Assembly: GCA_003255025.1 (NCBI GenBank)
Contig: QANY01002371.1
Coordinates: forward strand, 1,364,001-1,428,000
Direction of reading: 5' to 3'
DNA: 64,000 nucleotides
DNA from: Datisca glomerata
Taxonomy: Eukaryota; Streptophyta; Magnoliopsida; Cucurbitales; Datiscaceae
The notes beneath the pieces are model-generated. The model saw nothing but the letters and a program-made list of their open reading frames with translations. It was not told the DNA's origin and searched no databases. This document shows, piece after piece, positions 32,233-43,003 of this stretch. Each line of letters opens with the position of its first letter. The first letter of the stretch is position 1. Made by a program: the position numbers and the translations under genes.

Positions 32233-32700
32233 TTGTATACCACTGGCTTACTAAATCAAACAGAACTCATTATTCACACACTGCCCAAGGCAGTTACACA
32301 TCAAGTAGGATTAGACGGTTACTTGCACTTTCACCTTCCTTGTTTCTCTTCCTTGGGTTTGCGCTCATTTGCTATCTTCTTCCTCTTCGTCTCCATTCTC
32401 ATATGTGCTCTCTCTTCTCCGTGGGAAATTGAGGCTTCTTCTTCGGCGAGACAGTTCCTGCAAGTCGTCTTCTTCTTATTCTTCCATTTCCAAGCACTCT
32501 AGCACGATACCCACCGACCGACAAATTCATGTACCCATTCTTCTTCTTTTTTACGCAGAAAAGGACTTAGAGTTTGTTACTCTTTCTTTTGTTCTTCTTA
32601 TTGGAAGTTTGGGAAAAAAACTATCTAGGGTTTTAAAAACCGGGACTTTTCTGTTATGAGATTAGGAGAAAATCTTCTAGTGTTAGATTGTCCTTCTTGA
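32233..32700 (+). other. Leader-like block before the DUF1985 repeat region
   Basis: A GC-richer, pyrimidine-rich stretch with short overlapping ORFs in two frames that match nothing I know. Its position before a long repeat-filled presumed intron suggests the 5' untranslated exon of the DUF1985-type transposon gene. This is inference only. Confidence 0.3.
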
Positions 32701-32769
32701 TGATTATAACCTTCTACATGTCTGAATCACTTGATGTTTGTGATAGATACTTGTGATAATCATTTGAAT

Positions 32770-33420
32770 ATATTGGCTACTTGAAGGATTCAAGTTGCTA
32801 TTTTGGAGTACTTGAACCGATCAAGTAGTCATACTGACTATATTATCTGACTACTTGGACCCTTTAAGTAGTGATTTTGATTCTGAAAGTCAAAACAAGT
32901 CACTACTTAAATGGTTCAACTAGTGATTTTGACTCTCGAATTCAAAATAGTGTATCTGACTACTTGAACTTTCAAGTAGTGATTTAGACTTTAGAATTCA
33001 AAATAAGTCACTATTTGAAGAGTTTAAGTAGTTGTAACTGACTACTTAAACCCTTCAAGTAGTGATTTTCAATCTAGAAGTCAAAATAAGTAACTACTTG
33101 AAGGGTTCAAGTAGTTGTATCTAATTACTTGAACCAATCAAGTAGTGATTTATTTCTGAAAATCAGAACAAGTAACTACTTGAAGGGTTCAAGTAGTTGT
33201 ATCTAACTACTTGATCCCTTTAAGTAGTCATTTGTTCACTACTTTAAGGTTTCAAATAACTGTAGTTGATTACTCGAACCCTTCAAGTAATGATTTGTTT
33301 CTGGAAATCAGAACAAGTCACTACTTGAAGGATTCAAGTAATTGGATTTGACTACTTGAAGTGTTCAAGTAGTTTTATCTAATTACTTTAACCATTTAGT
33401 AAGCAATCAAGTGATTTTTA
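32770..33420. repeat. Hairpin repeat array 1 (ACTACTTGAA / TTCAAGTAGT)
   Basis: About 15-20 occurrences of CAAGTAGT or its complement ACTACTTG. Most are paired as palindromes with stem CTACTTGAA, a 3-base centre (CCC or GGG) and stem TTCAAGTAG. They are separated by spacers such as TTGTATCTGA and GATTTTGA...AGTCAAAA. The higher-order unit is roughly 90-110 bases. The array ends in TACTTACTTTATATATGTATC and an acceptor-like CAACAG before the DUF1985 ATG, so it appears to lie in an intron. Confidence 0.8.
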
Positions 33421-33473
33421 TTTGTAGAAATAAATCATGATACTTACTTTATATATGTATCATTCAACAGATA

Positions 33474-34448
33474 ATGGCTCCGAAAATTCAGCTCACCATA
33501 TTCCTGAATTATGATGAATTCATCTCTAGAAGAGTGAGCTGTCTCTCCAACCTAAATGCTATTAAGAACCTCATTGAGAAGTTCACTGAATCTCAGAAGA
33601 TTCTCTTTAGGCAGACATGTTTCGGTCATATGATGGACATACGGAGTATCCAATTTTATGGAACCATATGTCATCATATGTTTCTCAAATAAGCTAAACC
33701 TAAGGAAGACACTACTGGTGATGAGATGTATTTTTTCATTGCTGGAAAAGCAATTAGGTTCCCCAAGAGAGAATTTTCTTTGATAATTGGCCTTCACTGT
33801 GGCACTCCTATTGTCCTTGGGACATATGACAAGGCTTCCCCTAATAGAATTAGAGATCAGTACTTCAACCGTGATGACAACATCAACAATAAGTGGTTGG
33901 AAGAAGCGTTTATGTGCAACGAAAATGGGAAGGATGGTGATGTTGTGAAGTTGGGGCTATTGTATTTATTGGAGCATGTTTTATTAGGGAATGAGAGAAT
34001 GAATAAGATTTATCAGAGGTGGGTGATGCTAGTTGATAATCTAGATGGTTTCAATAGCTACCCATTGTAGGAGGTATGTTTTGGGAGGACCATATGTGCA
34101 TTGAAGAACGCCCTTCCTAAAGACGTCTATGATGAGGAAGCTGCTGGTAGTCAAAAGAAGAAAAAGAAGAAGGTTGGGAAAACAATTTCTAATTATACGT
34201 ACGTCTTAGGGGGTTTGCCATATGCTTTCCAAGTATCTTCATTCCCCTCTTCTTTTTTATATGCTTCTAATTAGTGGAGAATAATTATTATTGATTTCTA
34301 CATGTTTGGGTATATGAGGTCATCCCCATAATTGGAATCCTATATGCGACAAAGGTTTCTAATTGTTTTTCAAGATTACTTAACTGGACGACTAGCATCA
34401 TTGTTTCCCGTGAACAAGTGCACAAGGATATTTTTGCTTGTAAAATGG
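33474..34448 (+). pseudogene. DUF1985-domain protein of a plant transposon, broken
   Basis: The frame from ATG 33474 is open except for a TAA at 33690-33692 and a TAG at 34068-34070. The segment LFRQTCFGHMMDIRSIQF followed by EMYFFIAGKAIRFPKREFSLIIGL matches the DUF1985 pattern. DUF1985 is a plant-specific domain common in transposons that also carry Ulp1-like proteases. After a Lys-rich stretch comes YVLGGLPYAFQ, a likely intron (34226-34300), and VWVYEVIPIIG up to a donor-like ATG|GTAAGA at 34447. No Ulp1 domain is in the window, so the 3' part is missing or displaced. Two stops and a lost acceptor make it non-functional. Confidence 0.65.
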
Positions 34449-34489
34449 TAAGAACACTTGATTTTCTAGTTTTATCATTTTTATAGTGG

Positions 34490-35010
34490 CAGTCAAGTAG
34501 TTGTATCTGACTACTTGAACCCTTCAAGGAGTGATTTTGATCCTGAAAGTCAAAATAAATAACTAATTAAAGGGTTCAAGTAGTTGTATCTGACTACTTG
34601 AACCCTTCAAGTAGTGACTTTGATCCTGAAAGTCAAAACAAGTAACTACTTGAAGGGTTCAAGTAGTTGTATCTGACGGTTTGAACCCTTCAGGTAGTGA
34701 TTTGTTCACTACTTGAGGGGTTCAAGTAGTTGTATCTGATTACTTGAAACCTTCAAGTAGTTGTATATGACTACTTGAACCCTTCAAGTAGTTATTTTTT
34801 CACTACATTAAGGGTTCAAGTAAGTGTATCTGATTACTTGAACCCTTTAAGTTGTGATTTGTTTCTGAAAATCAGAACATGTCACTACATAAAAGGTTCA
34901 AGTAATTGTATCTGACTATTTGAACCCATCAAGTAGTAACTTGTTTACTACTTGAAGGGTTCAAGTAGTTTTATCTAACTATTTTAACCATTTAGTAAGC
35001 AATCAAGTGC
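34490..35010. repeat. Hairpin repeat array 2
   Basis: The same palindromic units and spacers as array 1, again ending in TACTTACTTTATATGTAC and CAACAG before an ATG. Similarity to array 1 continues through the 3' flank, so array and following exon were copied together. Confidence 0.8.
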
Positions 35011-35069
35011 TTTTTATTTGTATAAATAAATCATGATACTTACTTTATATGTACATCCTTCAACAGGTA

Positions 35070-35120
35070 ATGACTCCCAAAATTTAGCTGACTACATTCT
35101 CAATGATGATGAGTTCATCT
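35070..35120 (+). pseudogene. Second copy of the DUF1985 exon start, truncated
   Basis: ATG at 35070 begins a run matching 33474-33525 (ATG-CTCC-AAAATT-AGCT, later GATGA-TTCATCTCT). The two diverge abruptly at about 35121, where the Copia-1 region begins. An in-frame TAG appears near the start (AATTTAGCTG). A third copy starts with ATG at 42516. Confidence 0.7.
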
Positions 35121-36116
35121 CTTGCCATACATGTCCATGGATTCACTTGAAAATCTCACACAATTTTATTTAATCATGCATCTCATATGTAGAAACAAGA
35201 TTTATTAGGATTGTCCTAACATGTTTATATGTATTGCTTTATGAAATCAATTACATGTAAACTGTTAGGTTTTAAGTAGTTAAAACTTGGTAATCACACC
35301 ACACTAAAGGCTATAATAACACATTTAGGTTAACCGACTTTAGTAAAAGAGTTTTATTAAAGTTTGATGAATATAATTAATTAGTTAATTTAAGTTCACA
35401 TAATTATGACTTAGGCTCTTCAAAAAGTTAAATGTACTTAGACTAGTGAGATTGAATTAACTGAAAATTAAATATTCATAGAGTTATTATTTTGATTAGT
35501 AATTAATTTTAAATTAATTGATTAGTTAAAATAGAAACACATTATCCTAAAATAGTGAGTGGGAGAAGGTTGATATGTTAATGTAACCTATGGTCTCCAT
35601 CATTAGTACAACACTGTGAGGTGCAGTGAGAGCCTCGAGATAATTTTGTTTTCTTCCCCCTATGGAAGGTTTCGAGCTTTACCAATACCAAGGTTGGACT
35701 TCTTAAGAAGATAGAAAGAATTGATGTAGTTTAGTTTTGACCGACTCTAAGATGACATATTCTAAATGAAGTCATGAAATCTAAAATGATGAGTTACACT
35801 TTCAAAGTCACAATTAAGCTTTCATGTGGATAGTTGTGTCTTGACCGAACAAGCGATACCTTATTATTAAATGAGAAAATATAAGATATTTTAAGTTTTA
35901 ATTAATAAGGATGAGAATGTCCCATATACAGTCTGAGGTTAATCTGACCGACCCTAAGGCGACACGTTAATCGTTGGGCTGTTTTATCATGATTAGTAAA
36001 TGATAAATTTATGTGTTTATTATGATTGCATTCATGCATCACATTTACTTTTCAAATTCTAGATATTTATCAATTATATTGAATCTTGTATGTTTTAAAT
36101 TTTAGTTATCAATGTT

Positions 36117-37000
36117 ATGTCTACCATGGGTAACCCTCTTACTGCTTTACTCACTCTTGAGAAATTGAATGGTGATAATTTCGTATGTTGAAAATCAAAT
36201 ATGAACTTAATGCTGATTTGTGAGAACCATAAGTTCATTCTTACTAAGGAATGACCTGAGCAGCCTAATGTTAACGCCCCAAAGAATGTTAGGGACAAAT
36301 ATGATGTTTTGGATCATATCAAACAACAAGGTGAAGTGCTGCATGCTTGTGAGCATGAATGATATTCTGAGAACCAAGTATGAAAGCATGGAGACTGCCT
36401 ATGAGATTATGGGATCTTTACAAGAAATGTTTGAGCAGCAGTCTGATCAAAGTCGTTATGAGGCCAGTAGGAGCTATATGAAAACTAAAATGAGGAAGGG
36501 TACTTCTGTTCAAGAACATGTTTTGAACATGATCAATATAATGCACGAGACAGAAGTACATGGGGTGACCATTGATAAACGGACTCAAGTTAGCTTCATA
36601 CTACAGTCACTCACACCAGCTTTTTCTGCCTTCACGACCAACTATGTTATGAATAAGTTGCAATTCGACATAACCCAATTGTTGAATGACCTGCAGACTT
36701 TTGAGTCATTCAATCTTAGAATGACCAAAGAGGGCGAGAAAAATGTTATCGAGCAAAAGCCTTCTTCCAATATTGTTAAGAACAAGAAAAGGATGAAGAG
36801 CAATGGTAAGAACAAGAGTAAGAACAAAACAGTAAAGAAAGCCAAGACATCGCCGAAAGTCAAGAAGAACAAGAAAGACAGCAAAGCCCAAATGAAAGTG
36901 TTTCCACTTTGGGGTTGAAGGCCATTGGAAGAGAAGCTGTAGCAAGTATCTCTCTAAGCTAAAAACTAAAGGTATATATGATTTACTTGTACTTGAAGCT
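36117..37000 (+). pseudogene. Copia-1 gag
   Basis: From ATG 36117 the sequence reads LTLEKLNGDNFV then, past a TGA, KSNMNLMLICENHKFIL, the typical Copia gag start. After a frameshift near 36300 a long frame (to 36918) carries the remaining gag domain (YEIMGSLQEMFEQQSDQSRYEA, FILQSLTPAF) and a Lys/Asn-rich nucleic-acid-binding tail. A zinc knuckle follows (CFHFGVEGHWKRSC, near 36900-36945); its second cysteine is phenylalanine. Gag forms the virus-like particle. Stop, frameshift and damaged knuckle show it is dead. Confidence 0.8.
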
Positions 37001-37019
37001 TGTTTAATGGAATATAATT

Positions 37020-40000
37020 TTTCATTCTGGATACTTGATTTAGGAGCCACTAACCTTGTATGTTTTTCTTTGCAGATGCTTGATTCGTCAGGGAGTTGGC
37101 TGATGGTGAGGTCGTTTTGAGAGTTGGCAGTGGTGTGCTCGTCCAGCTAATACATTAGGGACAACCCGTTTACCTTTTGGATATAATTACTTAGTTTTGA
37201 ACGATGTTTATTATTACCCTGGTATTTCGAGGAATTTGATTTCTCTTTCATTTTTGCAAGAACAGTTATTCAAAGTTTCTTTCATTGATAAAAAGTTTAT
37301 TATTTCTAAGAATGTATTCGATATCTGTCATACTAAAATTATAAATGAACTATATATGCTTAAACAGACAAAACGCACGTTAAATAATTCTGAATTATTT
37401 AAAGTAGCAAAACCTAAAAAAATAAACGACAAAGAGTATCTCATGATATTAACACATATTTATGGACATATTAATCTAGATAGGTTAAACAGGTTAACAA
37501 AGCATGGAGCTTTGAGAGAAATAAAAGTTGGAACTCTTTCTGTTTGTGTTTCTTGTCTAGAGGATAAAATGTTCGAGAGATCATTCACAGGAAAGGGCCA
37601 AAGAGCCAAGGAACCACTTGAGTTAGTATATAGTGATGTTTGTGGATCGATCAATGTACAAGCTAACGATGGTTATGAGTATGTTGTCACTTTCATTGAC
37701 GATTACTCAAAATATGGTTATATTTACCTACTGTATTGAAAGTCAGAAACTTTTGGAAAGGTTAAAGACTTCAAGGCTGAAGCTGAAAAGCAATTAAGTA
37801 AATCATTGAAAATCTTTCGATCCGATCGAGGTGGTGAATACTTAGATTTAGAATTCAAGGATTATTTGCTGGAGTGTGGAGTCCTATCCCAACTTATAGC
37901 ACCTAGAACACCACATCACATTGGTGTTGCGAAGAAGAGAAACCGAACCTTATTGGATATGGTTATGCCGATGTTAAGCTACTCATCATTGTCACTTACA
38001 TTTTGGGGATATGCACTACACACGGTAACTTACATTTTGAATGTAGTGCCCTCTAAATCTGTAAGCAAGACGCCTTTAGAGTTATGGAATGGCTCCAAAC
38101 CTAATTTGCATCATTTTCATATATGGGGGGGGGGGGTGTCCAACTCAGATTCTTAGATCCCAAGATCAAAAAGTTAGACTCAAGATCTGAGGTATGCATA
38201 TTCGTTGGCTATTCTCTAGAGTCTAGATGTATGTACTTTTATAGTCACAATGATCAAAAAGTGTTTGTGTCGACAAATGCAACCTTTCTTGAGCATGGCT
38301 ATATATAAAACTACAAACCTCGTAGCAAAGTAGTTCTCGAGGAATAAGTGATTGATGAGATCAGACCATCTTCAAATTTTACTGATAAACGACAAACTAG
38401 AGAAACCACAGTTCATGAAAAGGAAACCTCGGTGCAACATTGTAGTGGAAGGGTTGTGAGACAACCAGCTTGCTACGAACTACAGGCACATGTCCTAGTG
38501 TCAGACACTAATAAAGATGATCCATTATCCTATGAAGAAGCAATGGATGACCCTAAAAAGGAGAAATGGCAAGATGTCATGAAGTAAGAAATGGAATCTA
38601 TGTATTCCAATTCCGTCTAGGAACTTGTAGATCTACCTGAAGATGTTAGGCCCATTGGATATAAATGGATTTTCAAGAAAAAAAGAGGTGTAGAAGGGAA
38701 AGTAGAGACTTTCAAGGCACAGTTAGTAGCCATGGGCTATACACAAAGGGAGGGAGTCAATTATGAAGATACATTCTCCCCTATAGCCATGCTAAAATCC
38801 ATTCACATCCTTTTATCCATAGCCGCTAGTTTTGAGTATGAGATATGACAAATGGATGTCAAGATAGCTTTTCTCAATGGCTCTTTTGAAGAAAGCATCT
38901 ATATGATGTAACCAGAAAGGTTCATATAAAAAGGGCAAGATGAGAAAGTATACAAGTTGCTTAAATCCATTTATGGATTAAAGCAAGCATCTAGATCTTG
39001 GAATCTTACCTTTGATGAGATTATAAAGTCTTGTGGCTTCGTGCAAAATGTTGATGAAGCCTGTTTTTGTTAATACATCAAAGATAAGATATTGATTTTC
39101 TTAATTCTTTATGTTGATGATATTCTACTCATTGGGAATGATGTAAAAACTTTGTCAAAGATAAAGAAATGGTTCGCTGAGAAATTTAAAATGAAAGATT
39201 TGGGAGAAACGAGTTATATTCTAGGCATCCAAATCCAAAGGGATAAAAAGAACACATTCTTTGCACTTTCTCAGGCATCTTATATTGATAAGGTGTTGGA
39301 GAGATTCTCTATGAAGAATTCCAAGAAAGGTCAATACCCGACCATACATGGAATTATCCTCTCCAAGGAACAAAGTTCTAAGACACCTCATGAGGAAGAT
39401 GGTATGAGAAAGGTTATCTATCCTTCAGCTGTTGAAAGTTTCATGTATGTCATGTTGTGTACAAGATCGAACATCTATTATGCAATGGGAATTGTCAATC
39501 ATTATCAACTGGAACACTAGATTGTAGTAAAGCACATTCTCAGGTATCTTAGGAGGAAAAACTATATGCTTGTTTATTTAGGTGGAGACCAAAACCCTAC
39601 TGGATATATTGAATCTGATTTTTAATCAGACAGAGACAGTCGAAAGTTGACATCTGGATCATTATTCACCCTAGGTGGAGGAGCTGTAGTCTGGAAAAGT
39701 ATTAAACAATCTAGCATTGCAAATTTCACTATGGAAGTCGAATATATAGCAGCTTGTGAAGCTGCGAAAGAGGCGATATGGCTCAAAAAGTTCTATTCTG
39801 ATTTTGGAAGTAGCTTCAGATATGGACAAGCCACTGATCTTGTACTATGATAACAATAGCGTGGTAGCAAACTCAAAGGAGCCGAGGAATCACAAGAGGG
39901 GCAAGCGCATAGAGAGGAAATATTATCTTGTAAGAGAGATTGTGCATCGAGGGGATGCGATTGTTACGAAGATAGCATCAGAGCAGAAGCTGGCTAATCC

Positions 40001-40082
40001 TTTTACAAAGACACTTCATACGAAGTCATTTGAGGGTCACGTGCATAACATGGGATTAACAGAGATGCGACATTTTCTTTAG
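37020..40082 (+). pseudogene. Copia-1 pol: protease, integrase, RT, RNase H
   Basis: The protease motif is degraded to ILDLGATN (about 37030; normally D-S-G-A-T). The integrase finger and core follow (CVSCLEDKM, YSDVCGSINV, FIDDYSKYGYIY, then [10 protein letters not shown] at about 37815), with an in-frame TGA at 37737 and a run of 12 G at 38125-38136 that breaks the frame. RT begins near 38520 (YKWIFKKK, QMDVKIAFLNG, YGLKQASR), with YVDD at 39110-39121. RNase H ends the protein (VWKSIKQSSIANFTMEVEYIAACEAAKEA, stop 40080-40082). Domain order is PR-IN-RT-RH, which defines Copia. Many single stops interrupt it. Confidence 0.85.
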
Positions 40083-42250
40083 GGGAAGTGAGAGATTATT
40101 GGGGGTTATAGCCTCAAAGCATGTGTATTGACATTTTGATATGAAATTTAAAGAGGATTACATTTTCCTTATAATTATTCATTTAAATTATTTTTGAATA
40201 ATTTATATAAATATATGAAAATTTCATATTCATTAATGAGACTATGATCTTGTATTAGTACGAGAGGATTAATATCATAGATAATGAATAAAATTGTCAG
40301 CAACATATTAAAGTGTGTAATCTTTAAAGAATGGTTACTAGTACGGTTCACAAAACATTATTAATGCATGTGATCTAAATCTCGATCATTGATGTGGATA
40401 GACATCTTAATGAAGATATTTTATATAATAAGATTATATATGACATGAACGATGTGAATTAATATCTTTATTAACGTGTCATTTATCATAAAGATTTCAT
40501 ACACATCAATTAAATGATCATATGTAGATGAGTCTGAATCCTAAGTAGTCATACACTCATATGCATGTCTACTGGATCTTTTGATTCACTCGTTAAGCAT
40601 GTTTGTTAATCAGGCTAATGACTTTTGTTTTGGAGATTCAGTAACGTGGATGGCTGGGGACATGATTTTACAAGATTTAGAATCTAAGTTTATTTAATGG
40701 ATCGTATATTAGTTCTTTTAAGTATTATTTTTGAAACTCAATAGTTATTGAGCTCAAATTTATGATTAGATTATAAATTAGCCATTCACTAGCGGATTAA
40801 TGGTACTTAACGATCAAGAGGGTAATTAGAAGGGTAAAATGATGATTTTGACAAGTTCTAATTAACGAACCAATAATTGTAGGACAGAACCACATGAAAT
40901 GATTATGTCAGTGGACTACATGAGAATACTCTGTAAATACATTCTATAATTTCTAAGAGTGCAATTCCATATTTATATTAGAGTAATAATGGAATTAATA
41001 AATAAGAGTATTTCATTAAAGAGTTTAATTAATAATCTGATTTATTGGAGCTTAGGATTATAGGTCCATGGTCCCTAAGGCAGCTCTATACTACGCTGTC
41101 TAGGATGTGAATATTTCAGGACATGAGAAAATGACTGATTTGCAAAAGGAATTTTTATTCTATGGCAAGTACATAATTATGAGATAATTATGTGTGATTA
41201 ATTAATTAAGAATTAATTAATTGAATTATTTATATATTGAAATATAATTTTTGGAAATTATATATATATAAATAATTATCGATAAGTGAGACAGAATATC
41301 TAATTTGTGAAATGAGATAATTAAATTATTATTAGATAATAATTTAAATAAACAAATATGTTATTTGTGACTAATAGATAAGTTAGTTGATAGGGATGAT
41401 CAAATATATTAGTTTTGAATTAACTGATATCTAGATAATTATCTGATTAAAATAAATATTTAATCCATAGTAATTGTCACGTGTCAATTACTGATAGGGT
41501 ATCGGAAATTGATATTGACTAATGTGGTGGCACGTGGCATCAAGTAGTGAGTGTGCAACACTATAGTGTCACATGACACTACATTGGTGCCATGAGGAAC
41601 TGTGCTAGCTCACGGCACACTATAGTGCCATGTGGCACTACGGTTGTGCACAATTACAGTGGGTCCCATTGTAATTGGTAATTTTATAATTAAATATTAT
41701 TTCAGTTTATCCCTAAAAATCTGATACTTTATTATCTAGAATATATACATATATTATTCTAATGGCGTAGGTTGTTGAAAGAAGTGGAGAGAATCAGTTG
41801 ATCAGATCATCAGTTCGTCAATCAAGAGTTTAGTTGAGAACACAATTGATGTCAGAGAGATTTTCTTTTGTTATTAAACGTTAATCAAATCTCTAAAAGA
41901 ATAATCATCACGTTCTCTTAGAGAATCATCTCATTAAAGTCATTCTCAGTAAATCTCTAGATTTTAGTGTTGAGAATATCTAGAGACTAAAAAAGTATCT
42001 TATAATATTCTACGTGCCTTTTACACGTCCTAGTGCGTTAAGGATTGACTTGAAAAATCTTGGTGTGGACTTCGGAGTCTAGGGATCATTGGAACGATTT
42101 CATAGGAACGGATGATCGATCAGTTTTTGTAAGGACACTTGATATAGACTACGATAGGTATATGATTTATAATCTTGTATGTTGTAGATTTCACTTATCA
42201 ATATATAATGGATCATGACTAGCTGTAAATGAGTTTTTTAATAAAATTTT
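40083..42250 (+). repeat. Copia-1 polypurine tract and 3' LTR
   Basis: GGGGAAGTGAGAGA (40083-40095) directly follows the RNase H stop and is the plus-strand priming tract. The LTR starts at about 40097 (TATTGGGGG, with TG changed to TA). About 2.1 kb of AT-rich sequence follows, including hairpin-prone AGTGCCATGTGGCACT (41620-41640). The end is set where hairpin array 3 begins and is approximate. No partner LTR was identified. Confidence 0.6.
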
Positions 42251-42252
42251 TA

Positions 42253-42440
42253 TTCAAGTAGTTGTATCTATGAACCCTTCAAATAGTGATTTATTTCTAG
42301 AAATCAAAACAACTAATTACTTGAAGGGCTCAAGTAATTGCATCTGACTACTTGAACCCTTCAAGTAGTCACTTACTTGTTCACTACTCAAACCCTTCAG
42401 AAAGCAATCAAGTAGTTTTGTCTAACTACTCAAACCCTTT
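42253..42440. repeat. Hairpin repeat array 3
   Basis: A shorter run of the same CAAGTAGT/ACTACTTG units, again followed by a short leader, an acceptor-like AACAG (about 42512) and ATG at 42516. It is cut off 12 bases into the exon by the Copia-2 LTR at 42528. Confidence 0.75.
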
Positions 42441-42527
42441 AGTAAGCAATCACATACCTTTTTGTGTATAAATAAATCATGAAACTTAATTTATGTCTGC
42501 ATCTTTTAACAGATAATGACATATTTT

Positions 42528-43003
42528 TGTTGAAATTATGTCCATAAAGTACGGTATAATAAGTATTTATGATTATTTAGTTATTTCTCTAACATTTTGT
42601 AATAATGAAATTAATGAATGAAAGAAAGTTTTTCTATTAATTAAAGTGTGTTTATAATTTACTCAAATCCTAAAACTTTTTCAACGTAAGAAGAGTAAAG
42701 TTAGGGTCTTCCAGACAAACTCTTCTAAAATGGTTCAGAATATTATTCATAATCATAGGATCGACTGAGCAATCGAGTTTGATTATGACTGTTACGTTGA
42801 AACAAAGGATGCCGGTCTTGGGGCGTGTGAGTGGAAATTCTAACATTTGACTTAGACATGTTGTGAAACATGTTGAATAGACTAGTATCCAATTAGTTTA
42901 GAGCAAAACCATTTATCAAGCTCTAAATCTATTTGTTACATCTATAAGAGTATTTTCATAATTACCTTAATCCTGAGGTGAATACAAAACTTGACTTAGT
43001 TAG
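42528..43003 (+). repeat. Copia-2 5' LTR, left half
   Basis: Matches the solo LTR (12883-13372) and the 3' LTR start (63755 onwards) with landmarks ATTATGTCCATAAAG, AACGTAAGAAGAGTAAAG and CTTGACTTAGTTA. The last five bases, GTTAG (42999-43003), are one copy of the target duplication made by the Gypsy element. Confidence 0.88.

Larger units (their letters stand above)
35126..42250 (+). mobile_element. Copia-1 LTR retrotransposon, no 5' LTR recognised
   Basis: A full Copia gene order is present: gag (36117-37000), protease, integrase, RT and RNase H (to 40082), then a polypurine tract and a 3' LTR. The stretch 35126-36110 is a leader-like region and does not resemble the 3' LTR, so the 5' LTR is missing or very diverged. 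TGGTAATCACACC at about 35288 may be a decayed primer site. Hairpin array flanks it on the right (from 42253) and the copied exon start on the left. Confidence 0.72.

Noticed and set aside
32770..33420. CRISPR-like array
   Set aside because: The repeats are palindromic and regularly spelled, but spacers are also repeated and irregular in length, there are no cas genes, and the sequence is a plant nuclear genome.
35280..35310. Primer-binding site of Copia-1 (TGGTAATCACACC)
   Set aside because: Only partly like TGGTATCAGAGC and no LTR end is recognisable before it. It is mentioned as a possibility but not annotated.
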